DNA of 20,455 bases from contig NWUY0300061379.1 in NCBI GenBank assembly GCA_004151065.3, forward strand, positions 1 through 20,455, read 5' to 3'. Source of the DNA: Larix sibirica. Its lineage: Eukaryota > Streptophyta > Pinopsida > Pinales > Pinaceae. Below are positions 1-11,097 of this stretch, in pieces. Below the pieces are notes generated by a model. It did not search any database and was not told where the DNA came from. It worked only from the letters and a program-made list of their open reading frames with translations. Every line of letters begins with the position of its first letter. The first letter of the stretch is position 1. The translations under genes and the position numbers were made by a program.

Positions 1-1107
1 ATATCCATATAGATCATAGTATTCCTTTACTTATCTAATTTCACTCTTTCATTGAGAAAAAAAAATTTCTAAGGAGTAAGCCCCAATTTATGATTCTCAA
101 GAATAATTGTAGAGAGAAGAGGGGGATTTCGATTGTTTATTAAAAACAAAACATGAAAATTAATGGATTGGATATGAGAATCAAGGAAAGCACACCAACA
201 AGATGTTACCCGATATTAAATGGACATGATTAACTATTAATCAAATGTTACTTGTAATGGAGTATGTCTTGACCAGATATGCCCAAAGAGAATCAAGTAA
301 CAATTTTGTTTTGTCTCACAGGTATAGGACACAAGATTTTGTAAGAATGGACACTAACACTTTTGTTGTACCTTCAACTTGTCCATTTTAACTTAGGTAA
401 TATGTACTTCAATTTTGGTTTACACTAGTCAATATATACTTCAAGTTGTAGAGTTTTTTTATGTAAAGAGATTTGTATTGGGCATTGAAACCTATAAATC
501 ACATCGTCAACTAAAATTTAAAGTAACTTTCACATTGGTTTCCTTGACTGCCCTTGCATTTTCCCACTTTGTGAAAAAGTATGCAACAAAAACCATATAC
601 AAAAAAAGTGTTTTATTTGTGAATATAGAAGGTCTTATAAATCATTGGAGGGATTAGATGAAGCTCATTATAATACTGGATATGAGGTTTTTAATTTCTT
701 TATGATATTTTTCACACCTCTTTTTTAACCCATTTAAGACAATCTTTAAAGATGGTTGGCCACCATAATCCAGAACAAAAGATCTTATTTGTCGTTCATG
801 TCAAGGAGAAGTGGTCACCAATAATACTTGAATGCTTTCCCTTTCTAATATTTTAAGTTTTTGATAGAAGCATACATTTCATAAGTATGTCATGCATAAT
901 ACTCATGGTCATATCTTAAATCTCAATTACTTTGGACAAGGCTTCATGTTAGCTTTAGGATTTACTCCAAAAGTGTTTGCACCATGTTTGGGGGTTTTTC
1001 ATGTGATGTGGGGTGCATGGTGTATTGTTTTCCCTTGGTTTTTGTGAGATGGAAATGAGCATTGGGAGCGTCTTATTCATTGATTACTAGACCTTGTATG
1101 ATTTCTT
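1..1107. other. Unassigned AT-rich DNA
   Basis: No gene, RNA gene or repeat family could be recognised here. The only longer reading frame (415-657) has no recognisable motif and a composition expected by chance in AT-rich DNA. The stretch ends where similarity to the repeat at 7466 begins. Confidence 0.5.
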
Positions 1108-1545
1108 TGATGACATCATTCCTTAGATAATTGAAGGAATATGGGTTTTGGAAACATTCTTCATGTAGCACGCACATGAGAGGAGGTTAGTTTCTTGGAG
1201 GATGACTTGCATTGGAGGAGGATCATTGGGAATTCCAATGGAGGGTTTTGAGCCATATACAACATTGGTTTGCTTTGTTTCTTCATGGAGGCTTACACTT
1301 GAATTGAGGATGCTTGGGTTGAGGGATTTGACATGTAGGTGAGTGGGCCTGAAAGAGGCACATGGAATAGGATAAGTGTTGGAGCCTAGAGTCATGGGGT
1401 ATTTCTTATGAATAATCATCACCTTGGATATTGATATGTGTCACTTGCGAAGAGAGCATTTCACTTGTATGGAATTACTTGTGTCTTGTGGGTGGCTTGT
1501 AGTAGAATGGTCCACTAATCATTGTAGACCATCGTTCACCTCTCA

Positions 1546-1551
1546 TATAAA
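1546..1551 (+). promoter_or_regulatory. Probable LTR TATA box
   Basis: TATAAA sits in 'ctcatataaacaaagg'. In the right-hand repeat copy the aligned bases (about 9299-9306) read 'catatagata', a decayed form. Its place inside the LTR-like repeat, upstream of the polyadenylation signal and gag, fits the U3/R boundary of an LTR promoter. Confidence 0.45.
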
Positions 1552-1892
1552 CAAAGGAAGGAGAGAGTCATTAGTGTCATCATTATACAATTTTACTTGT
1601 ACTTGTTTTATAGGAATAAGGCACTAGGTTCAATGAGGAAACCCTAACAAAAGTTATGATGAGGCAAAAGGACATAATTTCTAGGAGATTTCTCTTTTCA
1701 GAGTGATAGGGTTTGATATTCGCAATAAGGTGTTGGAGCGCTAATCACATCATGAATCATAAGTCTTAGAGATCTTCTTCATTATCACACCTGTGTTTAG
1801 ATATGTGAGAAGAGAAGAAGTAGTCTCGCTCTCTTTCTCTTATTCACTATTCTTTATACTTTATCTATCTTTGTCTTTAGGTGCTAGATTTT

Positions 1893-1898
1893 AATAAA
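1893..1898 (+). terminator. Probable LTR polyadenylation signal
   Basis: AATAAA lies about 345 bp after the LTR TATA box, just before the conserved 'gcattcttgaattc' block. The right-hand copy has 'caaggagcattc' there, so the signal is lost in that copy. The order TATA box, then AATAAA, then gag is that of a 5' LTR. Confidence 0.4.
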
Positions 1899-2157
1899 GC
1901 ATTCTTGAATTCTACAGTTAAGGTTTTTATTTTAAGGATGATAATGCATAGGGACTAGATTTGGGAAATATCGAGTAAAGAGGTGAAATTTCTCAATCTA
2001 CATTAATTTCTTGCATGGTGTGTTGAAATCACTCTCTACGTAAAGAGGGAGTTGGTATTTTATTTGTGTTGTACCTAGGAAAGGTGATTGACCTTGTTGA
2101 GGTTGTTTGGTGTGAAACCCTAAGTTTCTTGAGTGAAGTGCTTGAGGCTATAAAGTC

Positions 2158-2943
2158 TTGTCTACTTCATATTTTGCCTATTTTTACATTGAGGATTGTT
2201 TCAAGATGTGTAAGATGATTCTTGGTCTTAGAGAGTGTGATAGGTTGGATGGAATTTTCATTTTTTTCCTTGGAATATTAGGTTACAAAACCTTATGGAG
2301 GATGTATATCTTTGGGATCATGTTGGGAAAAGTGGTTCCAATATCTACCAATCCAACACAAGTGGCCACTCATCATAAGGAGAGAAAGGAAAAGAGAATC
2401 GGTATTCTTGATTCAATGAAGGACCATTTCATCCCTCACATTGTAGAGAAGATGATAGGTAAGGACATGTTTGAGGCTTTGTTTGGTTTATTTGAAATCT
2501 CTTTCATTTCACGATAGGTATTCTTGTAAAACCATCTTTCAACCATTCGCATGAGCATGACAGATGCTATTGTGAGCTACATGACCAAGATCATAGAGTT
2601 TATATTTCAGTTTGGATCCATTGTGACAAAGGTGGAGGATAAGGAGTTGGTATCCTCTAGGAATTTCATCGAAGAGGCATTTTATTTAGGTTCTATGTGC
2701 TCATTAGAATCTACCACCATTTCCAAAGCTTTGGGTTGGTCTTGTGTAGGAATAAATCATACTGCGGGCTTACTCAGAGCAACAAGAGGAAGTAGAGGGG
2801 GACATTACTCTTGTCGGGAGGATGAAGAAGGGTAGAAAGGAAACCTACAAGAATAAGGAAGGTATATGTACATGCAATAATGATTTGAGTAAGGTGATGT
2901 GTTTTTGTTGTCATGAGATGGGACACTATGCCAACCAATGTCC
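2158..2943 (+). pseudogene. Decayed Ty1/copia gag (UBN2-type) with CCHC zinc knuckle
   Basis: Gag forms the capsid and packages element RNA. The stretch around 2398-2514 reads like the copia Gag core (ILDSMKDHFIPHI..., then FEALFGLFE). After two in-frame stops (TAG 2515, TAA 2527), both where a Lys codon would fit, the same frame resumes with a segment ending IVTKVEDKELV (to about 2652). A frameshift near 2735-2760 then leads to a basic stretch (GRMKKGRKETYKNK) and a zinc knuckle at 2900-2941: C-x2-C-x4-H-x4-C, reading CFCCHEMGHYANQC, followed by PLNK and a stop. Gag-knuckle-protease order and position after an LTR support the call. The start is unknown; no ATG is convincing. The gene cannot make a full Gag. 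Seen: motifs and stops. Inferred: family membership, with good confidence. Confidence 0.75.
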
Positions 2944-3034
2944 ATTGAATAAATAGGCTATAGCAAGGACTATAGATGGCAGTTGGAGATGGTCTTCTCC
3001 ATGGTCTCTTGTTTATCTTCTAGCAATGTGTCTA

Positions 3035-3350
3035 GTCTTGGTTTCTATGTGGATAGTTATACATCGATACATATGAAATATGACAGGTCACTCTTCAACA
3101 GAATTTACAAGCAATAGGGAGGAATGAGTGTGGATCTCTAATTATAATGTGATAGGATTGGGTTCAATTTACTTCCATATTCCATTAGGTGATGTTCTTG
3201 AGTTGAGATCTATTTTATTTGGTCATGGTTTGAAGAAAAAGATTCTTTCAGTTTCTTGTATGGAATATCATCAATGTAGAGTTGCATTTGAAGGACATTA
3301 ATGCACCATTAGTGAGTATAGCTAGTATGAGGACTTTGGATAGAGGTGTG
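3035..3350 (+). pseudogene. Decayed copia aspartic protease remnant
   Basis: Copia polyproteins carry an aspartic protease after the zinc knuckle that cuts Gag-Pol. Here 3049-3075 reads VDSYTSIHM, matching the copia active-site form VDSGASxHM but with Gly-Ala replaced by Tyr-Thr. The catalytic Asp (codon 3052-3054) remains. It is followed by KYDRSLFNRIYKQ and a TAG. After a frame change, about 3150-3300 reads as a protease C-terminal half: IGLGSI, then IPLGDVLELRSILFGHGLKK and KILSVSCM. Several stops and at least one frameshift make it non-functional. No integrase (GAG_pre-integrase HHCC), RT or RNase H sequence follows, so pol is deleted or replaced downstream. Confidence 0.65.
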
Positions 3351-4139
3351 CTAGATGGTTGGATTTCCATATTGCTTGTTGATCCTATGGAACCTATATA
3401 TTCTAGAAACTAGACGATCCTTGTATACTTGAGAGGGCACATCATGTCCCTTTTTCATAATTGAATTATGAAATGTTATGTTTCAAGGTATCTATACTAT
3501 TCCCATCTACGAATTCCTAAGACAAAGTTAAAAGAGTCAAAGTACTCTAAGGGTAGTGCAGTTAAATGATAAATGTTATTTATGTGAGCAATATCCACTT
3601 GAAAAAAAATACAGGTTCCCTATGTTCCAAGTTTTCAAAGCTGAATCTAAAGAAAAGGGACTAAGTTATATATATATATATAAAGGAAATGCAAAAAATA
3701 CGTGCCAGGAAAGGTAACTCAAGAAAAATATTTCCCTTCTAAGGCAAACATGAGGAAGAAAAATCATTAACCCTAAGCCCTTGAAAGCTAAGGAGTAGAC
3801 CTAGAACTTAATCACATTTCTATGATGGGCAATTCACAAACACCTTCTCACTAGTACGACATTCACTTCATCACCCTCACTTTACTTAGAAACATAAGAA
3901 ATGCACATTGTCTTAGGGGTCAAGCATGTAATACAAGGTTAATTATGGTCACACCATTCTATTATAAGGTTAATGGGATAATTAATCAAATAGTGATTGA
4001 GGTAACTATAAAAGTGCACTTGCTAACCTTTTCATGTTAATGTTTTACATTATTTGAAGCTATTTTTCCTAGGTCATATCATCTAACACTTGGTTGATGT
4101 TTATGGTTGACTATTACTATTTTCCTTTGATTATGCACC
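3351..4139. other. No recognisable gene; contains a (TA)8 microsatellite
   Basis: Where copia integrase should follow the protease I find no HHCC or DDE signal in any frame. The stretch is AT-rich, with a perfect (TA)8 run at 3667-3682. It is either very decayed retroelement sequence or unrelated DNA joined to the protease by deletion. Confidence 0.45.
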
Positions 4140-5130
4140 CTTCTTGTTCATGCATGCATGGGAGGCTTGAGGCACATTATATTTATCTAGGTGGCATGTG
4201 AAAGAGGGCCAACCCTCTTTTGATTATATATTTAGGGTATGGATGAGTTGGCATGATGTTTGAGCATGTGAGTAGAGAGTTTGATGCAAACTTGAATCAT
4301 TCCTTTATTGATGAGACATCCCACATGTGGCACACTTCTTGAGGAGTTTGTTACACCTTTGCTTGGATCACTCTAGGGTTTTTGACTTGCTATTGACCCT
4401 TGAGACACATGGAATCTATGTTGATGAGGACGTTCCATCATTTGAGGACCACTACATTCACGATTTGACTATTTTTGTCAGACGTTGTACATTGGATACT
4501 TCACCTACCTCACGTGACGTGCGACATTTAGTTGGAGCGCTCCTCTCTTTTTTCCCACTTTGGTGGAGGGAAAGTTGTTTGTTATGACTTGGCACATTTA
4601 TTCATGTATTTTTATGAGATTGTTACATCTTGGAGTGGTTTCATGGGGTAAAACACTAGGGTTTTGGAATTATCATTTATTTTTTAACCATGTCTTCTAG
4701 ATCACTCCTCCTCTTGGAGTCTATTTGTATTACTCATGTATTATCTCTCATTGATTGAGTGGTGTGCCCCCCTCACATGGTCAAGGTGGTTCGGGTTTTT
4801 TTATTTTGATCATATCATGAGTATTTTATTATTTGTTTATTGAAGAGTTAGTTAGTCTCTCTTCCTATATAAGAGATCCTCATCTCATTGTAAAAGTGTC
4901 TAGAACTTGGATAATAAAAAATCCTTTTGCACTTTTTCTTGGAAATATTTTTGTGTAGGAATATTGGGTAAATATTAGAGAAGTTAGTTGGAGCTATAGG
5001 TGCTTGATTTCAATTATGGAGTTCTTCTACAAGTAGCAAATTTTGCATGAGAATATTGAGGTAAACACTTTACTTTAATTTAAAGTTGTGAATTTGTATT
5101 TCCTAGATATCATTATATCTAGTTCTTGAT
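4140..5130 (+). repeat. Second LTR-like region with core promoter; boundaries uncertain
   Basis: The stretch has a TATA box (4866-4873) and, 40 bp later, a polyadenylation signal (AATAAA 4913-4918). This is the compact U3-R layout common in plant gypsy-type LTRs. A plausible 5' terminus is TGTTATGACTTGG at about 4580, but I could not fix the 3' end or find a partner copy in the window, so it may be a solo LTR or a fragment. It shares no obvious sequence with the 1108-1985 repeat. The reading frame at 4327-4587 has no recognised motif and is probably not a gene. Confidence 0.35.
4866..4873 (+). promoter_or_regulatory. TATA box of the LTR-like region
   Basis: TATATAAG within 'cctatataagagatcc', followed by AATAAA at 4913-4918. 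The spacing suits a short R region. There is no evidence that it is active. Confidence 0.4.
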
Positions 5131-6735
5131 ATGTGTTGCACATAGCTAGAATTGAAAAAATTTGCATGCAAGTTTCTTAAAGGATTTCAACTCTTGAATT
5201 CTCTTGTGGATAAGAATAAAACTTAATTTGGCTATTAAACACTATAACAAGGGTTTGAGCTATTCTACCCTCTACTACTCCTTGATCACCAAAACTTCAC
5301 ATGTTTCCTCTATGACTCCACTGCCCTCTCTTTAAGCAACTAGGCATTGTTCAAATGATATTATCCCATTTTTAGCCATTTTGAATCATTTAAATAATTT
5401 CTTTTAAAGTTCTTAAACCATGAAATTAATCTTTAACCTAAGCATAAAAGATTCAATGCTAAGTCTAAGAAATTAATTCATTTAAACCCTCTTCAAGGGG
5501 GGTGCACTTTATTTATTCGTGTGTTGTACCATATATGTTGTGTTTGCACTAGAAAATCAATCTCTAGGGTAGCTTATGGTATACTTTACTTAACATAAAA
5601 TTTTGAGATGAAATTACTTTTAAATTTGCTTCAATTTAACCCCTTTCAAGTTCATTTCATTTAACATTTAAGTTGGGTTAAACTATAAATTGTTTTCTAG
5701 GTTGTTCATTGTGCAATTGACATCATCTTTTACACTCTTATACCAATTTTAACTTTTACATTCTTATACCAATTTTATGTGTTAATTCAAATTTGGGTTT
5801 TTCTTGGGAATATTACAAGGTATAAGTTTCATAGTTTCATATTTATTTAATTCTCAACAAACAGATCTGCACTTAAATAAATGATTTTTAACTTATAATC
5901 ACACCCTTTTCTTTTATATGTTGATCACATACACACGTAATTAATTGTATCTTAATCACTTTCTCTCCAAATACATGGTTACTTTCTAATTTGCTAGCTC
6001 CTTTACACAATTTCACTCATTTAAGTTGTTGGAAATTCTATATTGTTATTAACCACATAATCTTTCTTTTAACTTCATCATTTGGGTTAATTAACAATCA
6101 TTCAAGTTGTGAGTTTATTTATGAAATTATTGGTAACTCTATTCTATTGGTAATCCCATCTATAGAATAAGAGTTTGTCATTCATCTCATTGTACATTCC
6201 TAAAGTTAATTTTCAGATTTACTTGCAATGTGTTTCCACGCTTTAAATCAATTCACATAATATATAGACAACTTTCTTTGTTGCTTTAAGAGCTTAATTT
6301 CATTGCTAGTTACTTAACTCATCATATGCTACAACAATAATGTTATCTTATCGTTTTGATGAGACATTTCATTAGGATTCTCATTTTTTACAATTTTTTA
6401 TAAGGTTCTTTTTGCAACAAGTTGTTTCTCAATGGTGATTTGTTTGATTTATGGAATCTTGGATATCTTTTTAAACATTTATTTAGACTTCAACTCATAA
6501 TAAAGTTTTCTAACTCATAACTATAATCCATCCACAATTAATCTTGCAACCAAAATAATTTTCATTATCACCATTATCTAGACACTTAGTTACTTTTAGG
6601 GAACCCTCCTAGTGATTTTATTCCAAGTCACTAAAGAGAAGCGAAGTAATTGATAAGGTGACAATGGCATTGCTTCCATAGTTTCACTTAGCTAGATCCT
6701 TTTGAGACTTTGAATTTAGGGTGCTAGTTTTTGTG
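5131..6735. other. AT-rich spacer without recognisable genes
   Basis: Both strands are dense in stops and I recognise no motif. One small duplication is visible: 'cttataccaatttta' occurs in 5728-5751 and again in 5755-5777. Confidence 0.5.
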
Positions 6736-7254
6736 ACAACAGAGTACATGGATAACATAGTTGGATTATGTTAGGTAAAAAGAGTTTACCGTGATGATAC
6801 TCATGCTTTGGAATTCTCTCATAAAATGGAGTTGATCTAGTTGAGGTTGATGTATCAGTTGTCGAAGGTTTTTGAGGTACATGGGAAAGATACCCATGAT
6901 CATAGATGGTTGATAGTTTCAACCTATTATGTTGACTTGAAGGATATATATGGAGTTTGGTTGGTTGTTAATGATCCTCAGTTAAGTTACTTCATATTCA
7001 CAAGTGGTCAACGATATTTTGAGTTTTGAGATGTTGCGATAGCATATTGGATTGGATATGATGAGACTTCCAAGGCTAACATGATCTACATTCCAACACA
7101 ATATAAGACAATAGTTAGTAAATTAAGTTTGATGAGGCCATGAGGTCTTATAGTTCAAAAAAATATCCTTCAAAGATTCAAGGGAGTGAGGAGGTTACTA
7201 TTCCAAAGGCTAGTTCAAAGGTTAGAGCAGAGTCTGAGCCAGAGGTAGACATGT
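6736..7254 (+). pseudogene. Broken coding remnant of unknown family
   Basis: One frame (codon starts equal to 1 modulo 3) keeps a protein-like composition from about 6739 to 7029, interrupted only by TAG 6772, TAG 6838 and TGA 7027. It contains TEYMDNIVGLC, YRDDTHALEFSHKMELI, a segment with HDHRWLIVSTYYVDLKDIYG and then VWLVVNDPQLSYFIFTSGQ. The same frame continues after the stop (IAYWIGYDETSKANMIYIP) to about 7140. A frameshift then leads to a charged tail (FDEAMRSYSSKKYPSKIQG ... KVRAESEPEVDM) ending at a TGA near 7254. I do not recognise the family. It lies about 210 bp before the right-hand LTR-like repeat, where some LTR elements carry an extra ORF, but no link to that element is shown. 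It could equally be a captured host gene fragment. Confidence 0.45.
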
Positions 7255-7465
7255 GATATTGGGGGTGGATATGCCCTCTCCTTATACTCTACTACACAGG
7301 ATGTTGAGATGGACTACTCAAACATTACATGATGCATATGATCATGTAGGAGTACATATATCTTTTGTAAGGGTGAGCATACCTCCTAGGAGATGTGCTA
7401 GTCATGTTGCCCTGGTGTGATGCCTTGATGGAGGATGATGTTTGGGTTGACTCCAATACATGGTT

Positions 7466-7763
7466 TGATGACATTATTTCTTGGGGAATTGGAGGCTTAT
7501 AGGGTTTGGTGGCATTCTTCATGTAACGTGCACATGAGAGGAGGTTGTTGTTTGGAGGATGCCTTACATTGGAGGAGGATCATTAGGAATTCAAGATGAG
7601 GATGTTGATCCCTAGACAACATGGCTTTTCTTAGTTGTTAGCATGGAGCCTGACACTTAACTTTAGGACACTTCATTTGAGGGAGTGTACATGTATATGG
7701 GTGGACCTAGAGGAGGTACATTCCTAGGAAATGTGTTGGAGCCTTGGAGCACTTGGAGGAGGA
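7466..7763 (+). repeat. Right LTR-like repeat, first part
   Basis: This aligns in the same orientation with about 1108-1385. It begins TGATGACATTATTTCTTGG, compared with TGATGACATCATTCCTTAG on the left. Similarity runs through 'gttggagcct' (7735-7744), after which the sequence leaves the left copy and returns only at about 9142. Confidence 0.6.
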
Positions 7764-9141
7764 GACTTAGAACTCAGTGATGAGTTTTTGTTTTGGTCAC
7801 TTTTAGTCATCATTTTTCTTGCATTATCCATTCCTTTTTCCTATGATGGACCTTGTCATTACCCATTTTGTTGATTGGTGTCAAGATAAATGGTTTGAGG
7901 TCAATTTAATTACATTTCTTGGTTTACGTTTTTTTCTAAACATAGGAAATGGCAGCATATTCGAATTTGTTCTTAACATTGGTTGAGGATTTCTATAGAA
8001 TGATTACTTAACTAGTATAGATCTCATGAGTTGTGTGATCACAAGTAGCAGATAATGGACAAAGGAGGTGATAAGGTCAAAGTTATGGTGTCACCAATCC
8101 ACATGGAACATGATTTTAGGGGTTTCTATGAAATCCTCTATGTGTTGCCAAAAAACGTGATTATGAACTCCTTCTTTGGTGAAATTACATAATTAGCATC
8201 ATTTCCAATTGAACATAACAAATTAGCTTTATATTTTGTTGTATTGATAATAAGCAATTTTTTAATAACTACTCAAGAAGATTTCATTCTCGAGTAGGTT
8301 TACTTTAGGTCGGTTATTAAGATTTTTATAATCTTATCTTAATCAAGGAGGATGATTGATGTATAAAATCATGTCAACTCTAAGATAGAACTAGATAGCG
8401 ATGGAATGATAAATTTATTGATATCTTGAATACTTATTCTAATCTAATACAAGGAGCTTCAACTTAATATTTCTCATATGTTTTTATGAGTAATAACTAG
8501 GCTATATTAGTTCATTTAGTTATGTTGTAGCTAAATTTCAACATCTCTATTCTCCAAATCAAGGCCCACACAACATAATAGAAGTGGTGGTGTTGTTCAT
8601 TTCCTTTGCTTGATTGCTTATAGAATTTAAGTGTGATTATGTGGTTATCTATTATACATTCATAACTATATTGGAGAGATATTGTGTTTGGTTAATAGTG
8701 ACAACTAGGGGAAAGTTACTACAATGTGGTTTACTCTCTATTAAATTCTACAAGAATAGTGACAAATAGGAGAAAGCTACTACAATATGGTTTACTCTCT
8801 ATCTAATTCTACAAGCACGTAATTTTTGTTTAATTTTTTTAGCGTAATTTTCTATTTAATTACGCATGTGCGAATTTCCATTTCACAAGTGTGATTTGAT
8901 GCCCTGATTTGATTTAAACAAGATGTGAATGCAATTTGCTTTTTAGATTATTAATGCAATTTCCTTTTATGGAATCATTATAGAAACTAGTTGTATAAGA
9001 GACCCAAGTTCTACACATATATTGCATAGTATCTCATGGAAAGACTTATATTCTTAGGTTGATATTTAAATGATCAATTAATCTAACCATTCCTCATGCA
9101 ACATGAAGGGTGATTAAAATAAATGTCACTTGGATGAGGAG
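7764..9141. mobile_element. About 1.4 kb insertion splitting the right LTR-like repeat
   Basis: The left repeat copy is continuous where the right copy is interrupted here. The junctions carry a direct repeat: 'cacttggaggaggag' (7749-7763) and 'cacttggatgaggag' (9127-9141), 14 of 15 bases equal. A second candidate pair is 'tggagcct' (7737-7744 and 9153-9160). Either could be a target-site duplication. The insert has no recognisable coding motif, terminal inverted repeat or long A tail, so its class is unknown. It contains an imperfect 61-bp tandem duplication at 8694-8815. Confidence 0.45.
8694..8815. repeat. Tandem duplication, 61-bp unit x 2
   Basis: Units 8694-8754 and 8755-8815 both begin 'aatagtgacaa' and end 'attctacaag'. 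By eye they differ at about six positions. They lie inside the sequence that splits the right LTR-like repeat. Confidence 0.85.
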
Positions 9142-9700
9142 TTCCCTTGCAATGGAGCCTTTCTTGTGAATCATCATCACCTTAGAGCTTGACATGTGTC
9201 TTGTAGAGGGAGCACTTCACTTGTGTAGACCTACTTGCCTTGTAGGTAGCTTGTAATGAACTAGGTCCATTAGTCATTGTAAACCTATCTTCATCTATCA
9301 TATAGATAGAGGAAAAAGAGAGTTGTTAACATCGTCATTGTACTATTTTCTTTATACTTATATTATAAGAGTAAGGTGCTAGGGTTCATGAGGAAACCCT
9401 AGTGAAGGTTATGAAAATGAAAGAAGGTGTCTTTGTTGGGAAATTGTTCTTGTGAGATTCTAGGGTTTGTTCTTGGGAACAAGACATTAAAGATGGTGAT
9501 ATCATCATGAATCAACTTGGTTTGACATCATAACCATTATCACTACTATATTTAGAGATGTGAGAAGAGAAGTGCTACTCTCTCTCATTGACTCTTTTTA
9601 TATTTTATTTGTCTTAAGGAACTAGGATTTCAAGGAGCATTCTTGAATTCAAGGGTTAGGATTTTGTTCCTTAAGGAGGCATTGAAGTAAGGGTTTATGA
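9142..9700 (+). repeat. Right LTR-like repeat, second part
   Basis: This aligns with about 1395-1975 of the left copy. Shared blocks include 'aatcatcacctt'-like sequence near 9170, 'ttgtagac' and the cat-ata TATA region, 'atgaggaaaccct' (near 1633 and 9389), 'catcatgaatca' (near 1750 and 9504), 'atgtgagaagagaag' (near 1803 and 9558) and 'gcattcttgaattc' (near 1899 and 9636). Similarity fades at about 9690-9715. The polyadenylation hexamer of the left copy is not kept. Confidence 0.6.
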
Positions 9701-10599
9701 ATTAACCTTAGGTTGTACTTTTTAAGGAAGAGAAGAGGAGATGCGTTACATGAGGCTGGGAGGACTTGTTAGTGGTGATTCTAGCATTATCTTTAGTGGA
9801 GCTATATTGTTTCTTGCTTTTCCCTAGCTAAGGTTTTGGAGAGCTTGGAGTATTGTACTAGCTTGTGATAAGCTATGAACATCTACATGGACTTCATTTC
9901 TTCTTTGTAAACAAGAAATTGCATATTTGATTTCTATATATCATTATCTTCGTAGTTTGGTAATTTACAACACCTATATGTCTTGTTGGTTTCAGATAAG
10001 TTAAAAATGAAATTGTTAAGTGTTTTAAAATTAATATCAAAGATATTAAGATAAATTTATTGTTGTAATTTATGTTGTCATAAAATTATTTTAGAATTTG
10101 TTTATAGTTAAAAATATTTCTATTAAAAGTTGAATCTTGTTCACATAATTTGTAAACCCCTTAACATTGTGTCAACAAAACCCAAAACTAAAACAATGAT
10201 GATTCAAAGAAAGACAATCATTTTTATAAATACCAATTCTATAATAAAGTAGACAATTCCAATGTATTTATAAGATTCTATACCCACTCAAACTAATCAC
10301 ATAATTATGAGATAACAAAAACTCCAATATCTTTCCACCTACAATTAGTTTTTCCACGAGGATATTACTACACCAAATATCTTGTGTACACACTCATTAG
10401 TGATCTTTAAAATCATAATATCACTAATATTAATCCACGATGATGTTCGAGAGATTCCACATACAAGTTATATTTTATTTGGGAAACATGGGAATGGTTT
10501 ATAACTATCCTAAATTCTTTTTTATAACTCTCATAAAGGTTTGCATATATGACCATATATCTCATTCCATGATAGGCGTAATATGCAGTAGGTTTTTTA
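9701..10599. other. AT-rich DNA without recognisable genes
   Basis: After the end of the right LTR-like repeat I see no coding motif, RNA gene or repeat family. The longer frame at 10440-10742 is low-complexity and overlaps a local repeat, so I do not call it. Confidence 0.5.
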
Positions 10600-10780
10600 T
10601 TATAATCATCAATCTTACATTATTAGGAGGGAAATCTTATAACCATATATCCTTTTTGTCTTATTTCATAAGGCCATCTAAGCATGCCATCACTCAATCA
10701 TCAATCTTATTACGTTATTATTATAACCATCAACTTTATTAGGAGGGAAATCTCATAACGATATCTCCTTTCGTCTTATT
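10600..10780. repeat. Short direct repeat pair
   Basis: Copies at 10600-10666 and 10722-10780 share 'ttattaggagggaaatct', then 'ataac', 'atat' and 'cttatt'. The second copy is shorter by several bases. They are separated by about 55 bp. Confidence 0.75.
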
Positions 10781-10967
10781 AGTCCTTCCATTTCGATTTT
10801 CGTTGATTGTGTATTAGTTATGATTGATTGAACTTGCAAAATACATTTTAACCAATGTTTCAAACATTTTTTTTATTAATATAAAAAACAATTTTTTGTA
10901 GAAGTTAATTGACTTATAATTTGAAGCGTTATTGCAGCAAAGGCAGTGTAGGTATTGGGAACCCAAC

Positions 10968-11097
10968 TGTGTATAAATGTAAAGGCGGTTACATTTGGCC
11001 TCTGTATTAATTTTGGAGGAAATGAAATGTGTATAAATGCCAGGGCATGCCAAGGCGGTGATGTTTGGCCTCTGCATTAATTTCAGCATTAGGCATT
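10968..11097. repeat. Diverged tandem duplication of 60-70 bp carrying TATA-like motifs
   Basis: Both copies carry 'tgtgtataaatg' (10968-10979 and 11028-11039) and then 'aaggcggt', 'tttggcctctg' and 'attaattt' (from 10982 and from 11052). The second copy has about 10 extra bases between the two blocks. TATAAA occurs in each, but no gene can be tied to it. Confidence 0.7.

Larger units (their letters stand above)
1108..1985 (+). repeat. Left LTR-like repeat of a decayed Ty1/copia-type element
   Basis: This segment aligns by eye, in the same orientation, with 7466-7763 and then about 9142-9700. Shared blocks include the start TGATGACAT (1108 and 7466), 'cacatgagaggaggtt' (about 1171 and 7532), 'ttggaggaggatcatt' (about 1213 and 7570), 'aatcatcacctt' (near 1412 and 9170) and 'gcattcttgaattc' (near 1899 and 9636). 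It starts with TG, contains a TATA box followed about 350 bp later by a polyadenylation signal, and lies just upstream of copia gag sequence, as a 5' LTR should. The 3' boundary is uncertain: similarity fades at about 1960-1985 and I see no convincing primer-binding site. A weak 'ttggtat' occurs near 2052. The copies differ enough that the element is old, or the two are separate members of one family. Confidence 0.6.

Noticed and set aside
1123-1422. 99-codon minus-strand frame
   Set aside because: It lies within the LTR-like repeat, has no motif, and the aligned copy at 7466-7763 does not keep it open.
2052-2064. Copia primer-binding site at 'ttggtattttattt'
   Set aside because: Only the first seven bases fit the usual tRNA-Met complement and no CA terminus precedes it.
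4327-4587. 86-codon plus-strand frame
   Set aside because: No recognisable motif, and it sits in or beside an LTR-like region. Probably chance, though the composition is not extreme.
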